Assembly (NCBI GenBank): GCA_046734795.1
Contig: JBKPRX010000140.1
Location: 1-12,384 of the forward strand
DNA length: 12,384 bases
Source of the DNA: JBKPRX01 sp046734795
Lineage (GTDB): Bacteria > Actinomycetota > Thermoleophilia > Gaiellales > Gaiellaceae
Reading direction: 5' to 3'
Positions 5,084-11,668 of this stretch are shown here, piece by piece. Position numbers and translations under genes: made by a program. Position 1 is the first letter of the stretch; the number at the start of each line of letters is the position of its first letter. The notes beneath the pieces were generated by a model. It made no database searches. It was not told the DNA's origin and worked only from the letters and a program-made list of their open reading frames with translations.

Positions 5084-6082
5084 GTGAGCCTGTTCAACCG
5101 TCTGCATCCGTCGCACGTCGAAGGGCGTCTGCCCGGGTTCGACGGCGCGACCGGCTGGCTCAACTCGGAACCGCTCACGCCGGAGGCGTTGCGCGGGAAA
5201 GTCGTCCTCGTCGACTTCTGGACGTACACGTGCATCAACTGGCTGCGCACGCTCGGCCACGTGCGCGCGTGGGCCGAGAGGTACGAGGGCCAAGGGCTCG
5301 TCGTCATCGGCGTCCACACGCCGGAGTTCCCGTTCGAACGGGACGTCGACAACGTCCGCTGGGCGGTTCAGGAAGACCGCATCGAGTATCCCGTCGCGCT
5401 CGACAGCCGGTACGGCGTTTGGCAGGCATTCGCGAACCACTACTGGCCCGCCGTCTACATCGCCGACGCGGAGGGGCGAATCCGGCACCACCATTTCGGC
5501 GAGGGCGGCTACGAGGAATGCGAGCGTGCCGTCCAGGAATTGCTCCGCGAGGCGGGACGCGACGACGTAGCTGACGGTCTCGTCTCCGTTCCCGACGTAG
5601 GGTTCGAGACTCAGGCCGACTGGGCCAACCTGCGCTCCCCGGAGACGTATCTCGGCTACGAGCAGGCGCGAAACTTCGCATCGCCGGGTCCTCCCGGGCT
5701 CGACGAATCGCGGGACTACGCGGTGCCCGACGACCTGCGGCTCAACCAGTGGGCGCTCGCGGGCGAGTGGGCGATCGAGCGGGGCGCGAGCGTGCTCACG
5801 GGATCCGAGGGAAGCCTCGCGTTTCGGTTTCACGCGCGCGACGTCAACGTCGTGCTGGGGCCGCCGGCGCGCGGGCGGATGTCCGTGCCTTTTCGCGTCA
5901 CCATCGACGGCGCGCCGCCTCGGGACGCCCACGGGCTCGACACCGACGAGAACGGGGACGGAACCGTGGACCGGCAGCGCCTCTACGGACTCGTACGCGA
6001 GCTGGGCGAGATCAGGGAGCGCACTTTCGAGATCAGATTCGACGCGTCAGGCGTCGAGGCGTACGTGTTCACGTTCGGCTAG
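5084..6082 (+). CDS. Thioredoxin-fold (TlpA/DipZ C-terminal-like) protein with CINW active site
   Basis: The 332-residue protein has a redoxin domain at about 30-160 (GKVVLVDFWTYTCINW, GLVVIGVHTPEFPFERD, YPVALDSRYGVWQAFANHYW, HHHFGEGGYEE). A C-terminal beta-rich domain at about 185-332 ends GVEAYVFTFG. The order and phrasing match the periplasmic part of mycobacterial DipZ, but here there is no signal peptide or membrane part. DipZ and TlpA have a CxxC pair; this protein has C50-I-N-W53, so the second cysteine is tryptophan. The only other cysteine is C146. Relatives with CINW exist to my knowledge, so it is a subfamily rather than a damaged gene, but a simple disulfide reductase role is unlikely. 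The start is GTG 5084 with a weak ribosome binding site. Its last 36 bp overlap the convergent LuxR gene. Confidence 0.88.
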   Translation: MSLFNRLHPSHVEGRLPGFDGATGWLNSEPLTPEALRGKVVLVDFWTYTCINWLRTLGHVRAWAERYEGQGLVVIGVHTPEFPFERDVDNVRWAVQEDRIEYPVALDSRYGVWQAFANHYWPAVYIADAEGRIRHHHFGEGGYEECERAVQELLREAGRDDVADGLVSVPDVGFETQADWANLRSPETYLGYEQARNFASPGPPGLDESRDYAVPDDLRLNQWALAGEWAIERGASVLTGSEGSLAFRFHARDVNVVLGPPARGRMSVPFRVTIDGAPPRDAHGLDTDENGDGTVDRQRLYGLVRELGEIRERTFEIRFDASGVEAYVFTFG

Positions 6083-9000
6083 ACCGAGTGCCGCCGCCAG
6101 CTGGTCTCGCGAGGCGAGCTCGAGCTTGCGGAACACGCTCGTCAGGTGCCCCTCGACCGTGCGGGCGGTGACGAAGAGCGACTGTGCGATCTCGCGGTTC
6201 GTGAGACCGTCGCCCGCCAGCTCGGCGACCCGGCGCTCGCTCGCGGTGAGGGAGTCGAGGCCGGTGAGCACTGCGCGGCGCGGCCGCGCGCCCGTTGCGC
6301 GCAGCTCCGTCTCGGCGTAGTCGGCGAGCGGCGCGGCGCCCGCGCGGTGCGCGACGTCGAGTGCTTCGCGAAGAAACTCTCTCGCTTGGGTGCGGCGGTT
6401 GCGGCGGCGAAGCATGGCGCCGAGGTCGGCAAGGGCGCGCGCCCGGTCGACCCGCGCGTCGCCGCGCTCGAGGTCGTCGACCGCCTCGCGAAGCAGAGCC
6501 TCTCCGCCATCGCCGCCTGCCACGACTCCGGCCGCGCGTTTCGCCACGCCCAGGGCGCGAGGCGCGCCGAACGCCCGGGCGAGCTCCAGCTCCTCGCCTG
6601 CGAGCCGTGCCGCGGACTCGCGATCGCCGAGCGCGAGGTGCGCGAGCGCCGCCTCCGACCGCCACGGGAGAAAGCCCGGGCAGGTCACCGTCGCCTGCGT
6701 CAAGCCGGCGCCGACGGCAAGGAAGTCTTCGAGCCCTTCGGCAACTCGTCCCTGCTCGACGCGAAGCCGTCCGCGCGCGAGGCGAAGGACATCGGCCGTC
6801 AGCGATCCGCCTTCGATGCACGAGTCGAACAGCGCGAGCGCGCGGTCGGCGGCGTCGAGCCGGCCCTGGTCCGTGAGCGCCTTGACGAGAACGGCGCCGT
6901 TCAGAAGCCGGTACAAGGGCGGTGCGGGGAGCCTCGTCGCCTCGACCGCGGTGCGAGCGTCTCCCTCGGCGGCGCTCAGATCGCCGCGGCGAAGCGCGAG
7001 CCAGCCGCGGTTCGCGAGGCTGATCGCAAGGTGGCCGCTATCGCTCGTCGCCCGCGCCTGCGCGATCGACGCGTCGAGCACCGGACGAAGCTGAGCGTAG
7101 CGCTCGACCCAGAGCAGCGACAGCGTCGTCCGCGCGAACAGTGCTGCCGACCTGTCGGCTGAACCGTCTGCCGCGAGAAGCGCCCGGGTCGCGAGGTCGC
7201 CGCCCGACTGCGCGGGCTCGTTCATCAACACCGACGCCAATGCGGCCACCGAAAGCAGTTCGGCCGACGCATGTGGATCCTTGTCTGCGCGCTCACGCAG
7301 CGCATCGCGGCGCACCGCTATCGACGCCGCAGTGGAGGGATGATTCATACCGGCGACGACGGCCGCGGCCTCGAGCCGGAGCGTCAGCTCCGGATGGCCC
7401 GAACCGAGTGAGGCGGACGCACGATCGAGAACCTCGATCGCGTCTTCGAAACGCTGAGAGCGATTGAGGGCGCGCGAGAGAGCCCTCGCGGCGACGGCCG
7501 CCTCCGCAGCGTCCGGCGCCGTGTCGACGGCGCGCTGCAAGTGCTCGTGCCAGCCGTCGAGGCCGGCGCTCGCCTCGGCCATTCCGAGCTCGATCAGCAA
7601 TCGCGGCTCCTCCTGCGGCGGCACGGGCTCGACGAGCGCCCGGCGCAGGAAGGCGGCTGTCGACTCGGGCGCGCCGTTGCGCGCAGCGGCACGTGCGGCT
7701 TCGACGAGCCTCTCGACGACCCATTCATCCCCTGCAGGCTCGCTGCTCAACAAGTGCTTGGGAACGCTCTCTCGTGCTCCGGGCTGCCCGGCGAGGATTT
7801 GCGCCGCACGTCGATGACCTTGCGCGCGCCCCGCACTCGTCAACTCCGCGTAGATCCCACCGTGGACGATCGGATGGATGAAGGCGAGCGGCGGTCCGAA
7901 CTCGACGATCCCGGCGGTGAGGAGCAGTTCGACGGCTTCGGCCGCCTGCGACTCGGCGAGGCCGGCAAGGCGCGCGACCTCATGCACGTCTCCCTGCCCG
8001 AGCACAGCGAGCGCGCGGGCGAGCCGACCGGCGTGCGACGGCAGACGGCGGAGCCGGAGGCTGACGGAACGGCCGATCGGTCGGGCCCCGATCCTCTCGA
8101 CATGGCTGGAGTTTTCGGCCGTCGGAGCGATGCGGCCTTCGGCCAGCGCGTTCACAAGCACGCGCAGCAGAAAGGGCGTGCCGCGCGTCGCGCGCAGGCA
8201 GGCATCGACGAAGGACGCATCCGCAGGGCCGCCGAGGCTCGACTCGACGAGCTCGGCAACCGCCGGTCCCGTCAGCGGACGGAGACGGATCGCGTCCGCC
8301 GAAGGGTCGCTCTTCACCGTCGCGATCACGTCGCCCTCGGTGCCTTCGTCGCACGGCCGCGTAGCGAGGACGAGCGCGACCTCGATGTCTTCGAGACGGG
8401 TCAGCAGAAAAGCGAGGTACCGCAACGACGCGGCGTCGGCGTAATGCGCATCGTCAACGACGAGGCAGAGCGGGCTCGCACTCGACAGGTTCGCGCACAA
8501 CCAGTAGAGGCCGTGGAGGATCGCGAAGGACGGATCGGCGTCCGAGGAAGCATCGGCGGTCGTCGCACGCGCGGCGCCCGGTAGGCCGAGGAGCCCGGCA
8601 GCGACGCCTGCAGCGCCCTGCAGCAGATCGGCGCGCTCGGAATCGGAGGCGTCCGCGAGCGCCGGCTCGAAGAGCTGGCGCACGACTCCGAAGGCGAAGT
8701 CACGCTCCAGTTCGGCACCGCGGGCGCGGAGTACGCGCATGCCCTCGCTCGCGGCCGCCGTTCGCGCGGCACCGAGCAGCGCCGTCTTGCCGATGCCGGC
8801 CCGCCCCTCCACGACGACGAACGCGCCGCGGCCGCTGCGCGCCTGCGCCAACGCTGTCTCGACGCGCGCCAGTTCCTCAGCCCGCTCGAGAAGCGCGCCG
8901 TCTGCCGAGACCGTTACGGGATCGTCACTCGGGCGAGGGCTCGTACGAGCGCCCTCGAGCAACGAAGTCAACGTGAGTCGCCCAACGTAAGGGGCACAAC

Positions 9001-9085
9001 GACCGGGCGGCGCATCGTAGTCCCGAGATCGAATATCCGATCCTGCACCGCAGGCGCCGGCCGCAAAAGTCCGGGGGGTCTCCAC
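6047..9085 (-). CDS. Large ATPase/LuxR-family transcriptional regulator (LAL/MalT-like)
   Basis: Numbered from GTG 9085 the protein has 1012 residues. An AAA/STAND ATPase module begins near residue 65 (LLERAEELARVETAL), with Walker A GRAGIGKT at 94-101 and Walker B CLVVDDAH at 207-214. A long helical, TPR-like middle is rich in Ala, Leu and Arg. A C-terminal LuxR-type helix-turn-helix occupies about 946-1000 (LTASERRVAELAGDGLTNRE, RTVEGHLTSVFRKLEL). Such proteins sense a ligand through the helical region, oligomerise with ATP, and activate transcription; the ligand here is unknown. The start is uncertain: the first 38-40 residues look non-conserved and overlap a DNA element shared with another promoter, so TTG 8971 or 8962 is a real alternative. 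No start has a clear ribosome binding site. Its 3' end overlaps the thioredoxin-fold gene by 36 bp. Confidence 0.92.
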   Translation of the reverse strand: METPRTFAAGACGAGSDIRSRDYDAPPGRCAPYVGRLTLTSLLEGARTSPRPSDDPVTVSADGALLERAEELARVETALAQARSGRGAFVVVEGRAGIGKTALLGAARTAAASEGMRVLRARGAELERDFAFGVVRQLFEPALADASDSERADLLQGAAGVAAGLLGLPGAARATTADASSDADPSFAILHGLYWLCANLSSASPLCLVVDDAHYADAASLRYLAFLLTRLEDIEVALVLATRPCDEGTEGDVIATVKSDPSADAIRLRPLTGPAVAELVESSLGGPADASFVDACLRATRGTPFLLRVLVNALAEGRIAPTAENSSHVERIGARPIGRSVSLRLRRLPSHAGRLARALAVLGQGDVHEVARLAGLAESQAAEAVELLLTAGIVEFGPPLAFIHPIVHGGIYAELTSAGRAQGHRRAAQILAGQPGARESVPKHLLSSEPAGDEWVVERLVEAARAAARNGAPESTAAFLRRALVEPVPPQEEPRLLIELGMAEASAGLDGWHEHLQRAVDTAPDAAEAAVAARALSRALNRSQRFEDAIEVLDRASASLGSGHPELTLRLEAAAVVAGMNHPSTAASIAVRRDALRERADKDPHASAELLSVAALASVLMNEPAQSGGDLATRALLAADGSADRSAALFARTTLSLLWVERYAQLRPVLDASIAQARATSDSGHLAISLANRGWLALRRGDLSAAEGDARTAVEATRLPAPPLYRLLNGAVLVKALTDQGRLDAADRALALFDSCIEGGSLTADVLRLARGRLRVEQGRVAEGLEDFLAVGAGLTQATVTCPGFLPWRSEAALAHLALGDRESAARLAGEELELARAFGAPRALGVAKRAAGVVAGGDGGEALLREAVDDLERGDARVDRARALADLGAMLRRRNRRTQAREFLREALDVAHRAGAAPLADYAETELRATGARPRRAVLTGLDSLTASERRVAELAGDGLTNREIAQSLFVTARTVEGHLTSVFRKLELASRDQLAAALGLAEREHVRLDA

Positions 9086-9096
9086 GGTGCGAATCG
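9066..9096 (+). promoter_or_regulatory. Copy 1 of a 31-bp shared upstream element
   Basis: This stretch contains GGGGGGTC then CCACGGTGCGAA and matches 11556-11586 at 27 of 31 positions without gaps (differences at 9070, 9072, 9081 and 9094). It lies 56 bp before the cupredoxin start codon. Being upstream of two unrelated secreted-protein genes on the same strand, it is probably a promoter or activator site. It matches no consensus I know. It overlaps the most upstream possible start of the LuxR gene. Confidence 0.6.
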
Positions 9097-9152
9097 CGAC
9101 GCCGGCGCCCGACGATCAGGCCTCCGATCCACACATGAAGGAGGCGAATGGG

Positions 9153-9524
9153 ATGAGCACGACCACGCGTACGTCCGTACTGCTCGCGGCCATCGGCGCC
9201 GCAGCACTCGTTGCGACGGGGAGCGGCTCTGCCGCCGCGCCGAAGACCGTGACGGGCACCGTCGGCCCGGGCTTCACGATCGGCCTGACGCTGCAGGGCA
9301 AGAAGGTCACGAAGCTGAAGGCCGGCACGCCTTACCGGTTCGTCATCAACGACCGGGCCGACATCCACGACTTCCACCTGAGCGGCCCGGGCTTCAGTCG
9401 CGTCTTCACAAGCGTCGAGTTCACCGGGACGAAGACGTTCGTGCTGAAGCTGAAGAAGGGGAGCTATTCCTACGTCTGCGATCCCCACTCCTCGTTTATG
9501 CGCGGCAGCTTCGTGGTCGCGTGA
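9153..9524 (+). CDS. Secreted cupredoxin (plastocyanin/azurin-like type 1 copper protein)
   Basis: The 123-residue precursor has a hydrophobic signal segment at about 8-29 (SVLLAAIGAAALVATGSGSA) and a small beta-barrel with type 1 copper ligands. The candidates are H75 (or H72) in IHDFHL, and C109, H112 and M116 in YVCDPHSSFMRG, that is C-x2-H-x3-M, close to the plastocyanin/azurin loop. It should carry electrons or store copper outside the membrane. The start is ATG 9153, with GAAGGAGG (9137-9144) 8 bp upstream; earlier in-frame starts at 9087 and 9135 lie before or within that site. Its stop TGA overlaps the ATG of the next gene by one base (TGATG), so the two are probably co-translated. 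A 31-bp element shared with the RTX gene lies 56 bp upstream. Confidence 0.88.
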   Translation: MSTTTRTSVLLAAIGAAALVATGSGSAAAPKTVTGTVGPGFTIGLTLQGKKVTKLKAGTPYRFVINDRADIHDFHLSGPGFSRVFTSVEFTGTKTFVLKLKKGSYSYVCDPHSSFMRGSFVVA

Positions 9525-10888
9525 TGAGCGCGACCATCGACTTCTCGGCCTTCGCGGCGCTGGCGGATCGCATCTCGGGATCCGTCCTCGGCCCGGAGGA
9601 TGCCGGCTATGAGTCGGCGCGCACCGTGCACAACGGCCTGATCGACCGCAGGCCCGCGGTGATCGTGCGGTGCCGGACGACGAATGACGTCGTCGAAGCA
9701 CTCGCGGTCGCACGGCGGACCGGACTGGAGGTCTCTGTTCGCGGCGGCGGCCACAACGCCGCCGGCCGCGCGGTAACGGACGGCGGCGTGATGATCGACC
9801 TTGCCGAGATGAGGGCGATCTCCGTCGATCCGGCACGTGCGACGGCGACCGTGCAGGGCGGCGTCACGTGGGCGGAGCTGAACGACGCCGCCGGGGCGCA
9901 CGGCCTGGCTGTGACGGGAGGCGCGGTCTCGACGACCGGTGTCGCCGGGTACACGCTCGGCGGAGGCCTCGGCTGGCTGATGGCCAAGTTCGGGCTCGCC
10001 GCCGACAACCTGCTTGCAGTCGAGCTCGTCACCGCAGAGGGCGACGTGCTCCGCGTGGACGGCACGTCGCACCCGGATCTCTTCTGGGCACTTCGCGGCG
10101 GCGGCGGGAACTTCGGCGTCGCGACGTCGTTCACCTTCCGGCTGCGCGAGGTCGGCACGATCGTCGGAGGCCTGATTGCACATCCCTACGACGCGGCGCC
10201 GGAACTGCTCCGCTTCTACCGCGAGGCGGTGAAGGCGAGCCCCGACGACCTGACGGTGTTCGCCGGTCTCGTGCACGCTCCCGACGGCTCGGGAACGAAG
10301 CTCGCCGCGCTCGTCGTCTTCCACACCGGAGACGCCGAGCAGGCGGAACGCGACCTCGAGCCGTTCAAGACGTGGGGCTCGCCGGTGGTCGTCGAGGTCG
10401 GCCCGATGCCGTATCCGGTGATGAACACGATCCTCGACGCCGGTTTTCCGAGCGGCTCGCTCAACTACTGGCTGTCGAGGTTCACGCGCGGTTTGCCCGA
10501 CGAACTGATCGACACCGCCGTCGAGCGCTTCGCGGCCGTCCCCTCGCCGATGACGGCGATCCTGTTCGAGCACTTCCATGGTGCCGTGACGCGCATCGGT
10601 ACGACCGAGACCGCAGTCCCGCACCGCGACGAGGGCTGGAACCTGCTCATCCCGTCCGTCTGGATCGACCCCGCCGACAACGCCGCGAACATCGCGTGGA
10701 CGCGGGACACCTTCGCCGCACTGCGGCCGTACTTCGCAGACGGTCGCTGGCTCAACTACCTCGGCGACGACCAGGGCGACGTCGCGATCCGTGCGGCGTA
10801 CGGCCCGAACTACGACCGGCTGCGCGAGATCAAGCGGCGGTACGACCCCGAGAACGTCTTCCACCTCAACCACAACATCGCGCCCTGA
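9524..10888 (+). CDS. FAD-linked oxidoreductase, berberine-bridge-enzyme-like (BBE)
   Basis: The 454-residue protein has the PCMH-type FAD-binding domain: VRGGGHNAAGRAV (72-84), in which H77 is the expected 8-alpha-histidyl FAD attachment site, then GVAGYTLGGGLGWL (139-152) and WALRGGGGNFGV (188-199). A substrate domain follows, and the BBE C-terminal block YDRLREIKRRYDPENVF lies near the end. The 6-S-cysteinyl cysteine of bicovalent members is absent (STTGVAGY instead), so FAD should be held by one covalent bond. Such enzymes oxidise alcohols, sugars or secondary metabolites using O2; the substrate cannot be read here. There is no clear signal peptide, so it is probably cytosolic, unlike the cupredoxin before it. 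ATG 9524 overlaps the cupredoxin stop; GTG 9521 is an alternative start. Confidence 0.93.
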   Translation: MSATIDFSAFAALADRISGSVLGPEDAGYESARTVHNGLIDRRPAVIVRCRTTNDVVEALAVARRTGLEVSVRGGGHNAAGRAVTDGGVMIDLAEMRAISVDPARATATVQGGVTWAELNDAAGAHGLAVTGGAVSTTGVAGYTLGGGLGWLMAKFGLAADNLLAVELVTAEGDVLRVDGTSHPDLFWALRGGGGNFGVATSFTFRLREVGTIVGGLIAHPYDAAPELLRFYREAVKASPDDLTVFAGLVHAPDGSGTKLAALVVFHTGDAEQAERDLEPFKTWGSPVVVEVGPMPYPVMNTILDAGFPSGSLNYWLSRFTRGLPDELIDTAVERFAAVPSPMTAILFEHFHGAVTRIGTTETAVPHRDEGWNLLIPSVWIDPADNAANIAWTRDTFAALRPYFADGRWLNYLGDDQGDVAIRAAYGPNYDRLREIKRRYDPENVFHLNHNIAP

Positions 10889-10902
10889 CAAGGAGGCATA
10901 CC

Positions 10903-11538
10903 GTGAGACGAACGGCTTCATACCTAAAGCGCCATCACGTGGCGTTGTTCGCACTGTTCTTTGCCCTCGGCGGGACATCGTTCGCGGCTACGAACGCCGT
11001 CCTGGCCAAGAACAGCGTCGGCACGAGGCAGGTGATCGACGGCTCGCTCCGGACGAGCGACCTGAGCAAGACCGCGCGGAGCGCGCTCAAGGGAAACAGA
11101 GGTCAGGCGGGGCCTGCAGGCCCCGCAGGCCAGGCGGGCCCGGCAGGCCAGGCGGGCCCGGCAGGCCCGACGGGCCCGGCGGGCCCGGCCGGCGCACCGG
11201 GAGCGACCGGCGCTACGGGGCCTCCCGGCATCCAGGGAGTGCCGGGTGAGGCGGCGACGACGCCTTTCGTCGCGCTGGACGCCGGTGGCACGATCACGAG
11301 GTCGAGCGGCGTGACCACAGCGTCTCGATCAGGCGCCGGCGTCTATCGCATCTCGTTCGGCACCGACATCAGGAACTGCGTGTACCTCGTGACCGCGGGA
11401 CAGGACGACGGCGGTTCGCTCTTCGAGGGCTACCACGTCTACACGAGCCGCACGGGCACGAGCACGGTCAACGTCGAGATCTTCGACGAGAACGACGACT
11501 CCTTCGATCGGCCGTTCTCTCTCGCCGTCATCTGCTGA
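10903..11538 (+). CDS. Secreted collagen-like (Gly-X-Y repeat) protein
   Basis: The 211-residue protein begins with a short basic stretch and a hydrophobic segment (HHVALFALFFALGGTSFAAT, about 11-30), serving as signal peptide or anchor. A conserved-looking segment NSVGTRQVIDGSLRTSDLS (37-55) follows, then 18 unbroken Gly-X-Y triplets (64-117) rich in Pro and Ala, then a 94-residue C-terminal domain. That domain has cysteines in RNCVYL and as the very last residue, which could form a disulfide. It should form a surface or secreted trimeric collagen-like stalk. The start is GTG 10903 with AAGGAGG (10890-10896) 6 bp before it and 14 bp after the oxidase stop, so it is probably co-transcribed. 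The same frame stays open far upstream inside the oxidase gene, but that part is Arg-rich shadow. I know similar N-termini from Thermoleophilia. Confidence 0.88.
   Translation: MRRTASYLKRHHVALFALFFALGGTSFAATNAVLAKNSVGTRQVIDGSLRTSDLSKTARSALKGNRGQAGPAGPAGQAGPAGQAGPAGPTGPAGPAGAPGATGATGPPGIQGVPGEAATTPFVALDAGGTITRSSGVTTASRSGAGVYRISFGTDIRNCVYLVTAGQDDGGSLFEGYHVYTSRTGTSTVNVEIFDENDDSFDRPFSLAVIC
11092..11253 (+). repeat. Collagen-like triplet repeat tract with exact 18-bp tandem copies
   Basis: The DNA encoding 18 Gly-X-Y triplets is built of 9-bp units. An 18-bp unit starting GGCCAGGCG is duplicated exactly at 11128-11145 and 11146-11163, with near copies on either side. Such tracts can gain or lose triplets by replication slippage without breaking the frame. 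This is a coding repeat, not a CRISPR array. Confidence 0.85.
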
Positions 11539-11555
11539 CGGCCGCATAGCGACGG

Positions 11556-11586
11556 AAAGACAGGGGGGTCGCCACGGTGCGAACCG
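11556..11586 (+). promoter_or_regulatory. Copy 2 of a 31-bp shared upstream element
   Basis: It matches 9066-9096 at 27 of 31 positions without gaps, including GGGGGGTC and CCACGGTGCGAA. It lies 82 bp before the RTX gene start and 17 bp after the collagen-like gene stop. Its presence before a second secreted-protein gene argues for a shared regulator or sigma factor. Confidence 0.6.
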
Positions 11587-11596
11587 GCGTCCCCCC
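11563..11596 (+). terminator. Hairpin after the collagen-like gene, overlapping the shared element
   Basis: GGGGGGTCGCC (11563-11573) pairs with GGCGTCCCCCC (11586-11596), 10 of 11 pairs with one T-T mismatch, around a 12-nt loop. It may terminate the collagen-like transcript. No T tract follows. The right arm has no counterpart at the first element copy, so the hairpin is not what the two copies share. Confidence 0.45.
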
Positions 11597-11668
11597 ACTC
11601 GATCCTCGATAGGCCAAGTCAAACGTCGAGCCGCCCCCCGCGGCTCGTTCGAAAGGAGACGTGCACAG

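Noticed and set aside
4532..5932. Long minus-strand open frame (466 codons) across 4532-5932
   Set aside because: Most of it is antisense to the thioredoxin-fold gene and Arg/Asp-rich as expected of a GC-rich shadow frame. Only the short part near 4767-4876 shows family-like sequence, and that is called as the pseudogene.
5933..5970. Possible EF-hand or dockerin-type calcium loop (DTDENGDGTVD) in the thioredoxin-fold protein
   Set aside because: A similar GLDxDxxGxGTV stretch is, as I recall, part of this family's C-terminal domain and there is no flanking helix pair; it is not supported as a separate calcium site.
9868..10902. Upstream extension of the collagen-like reading frame inside the oxidase gene (apparent 556-residue fusion)
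   Set aside because: The extension is Arg-rich shadow sequence. The real start at GTG 10903 has an AAGGAGG site and is followed at once by a signal-type segment.
9470..10978. Minus-strand open frame of 502 codons over the BBE oxidase
   Set aside because: It is antisense to a clearly recognisable FAD oxidase and shows no domain of its own; high third-position GC keeps this frame free of stops.
11101..11180. Tandem repeats suggesting a CRISPR array
   Set aside because: The 9/18-bp units have no spacers and keep frame as Gly-X-Y codons, so they are a coding repeat.
11563..11596. The shared 31-bp element as an RNA hairpin or riboswitch
   Set aside because: Only the second copy has the pairing right arm; the first lacks it, so a conserved RNA fold is not supported.
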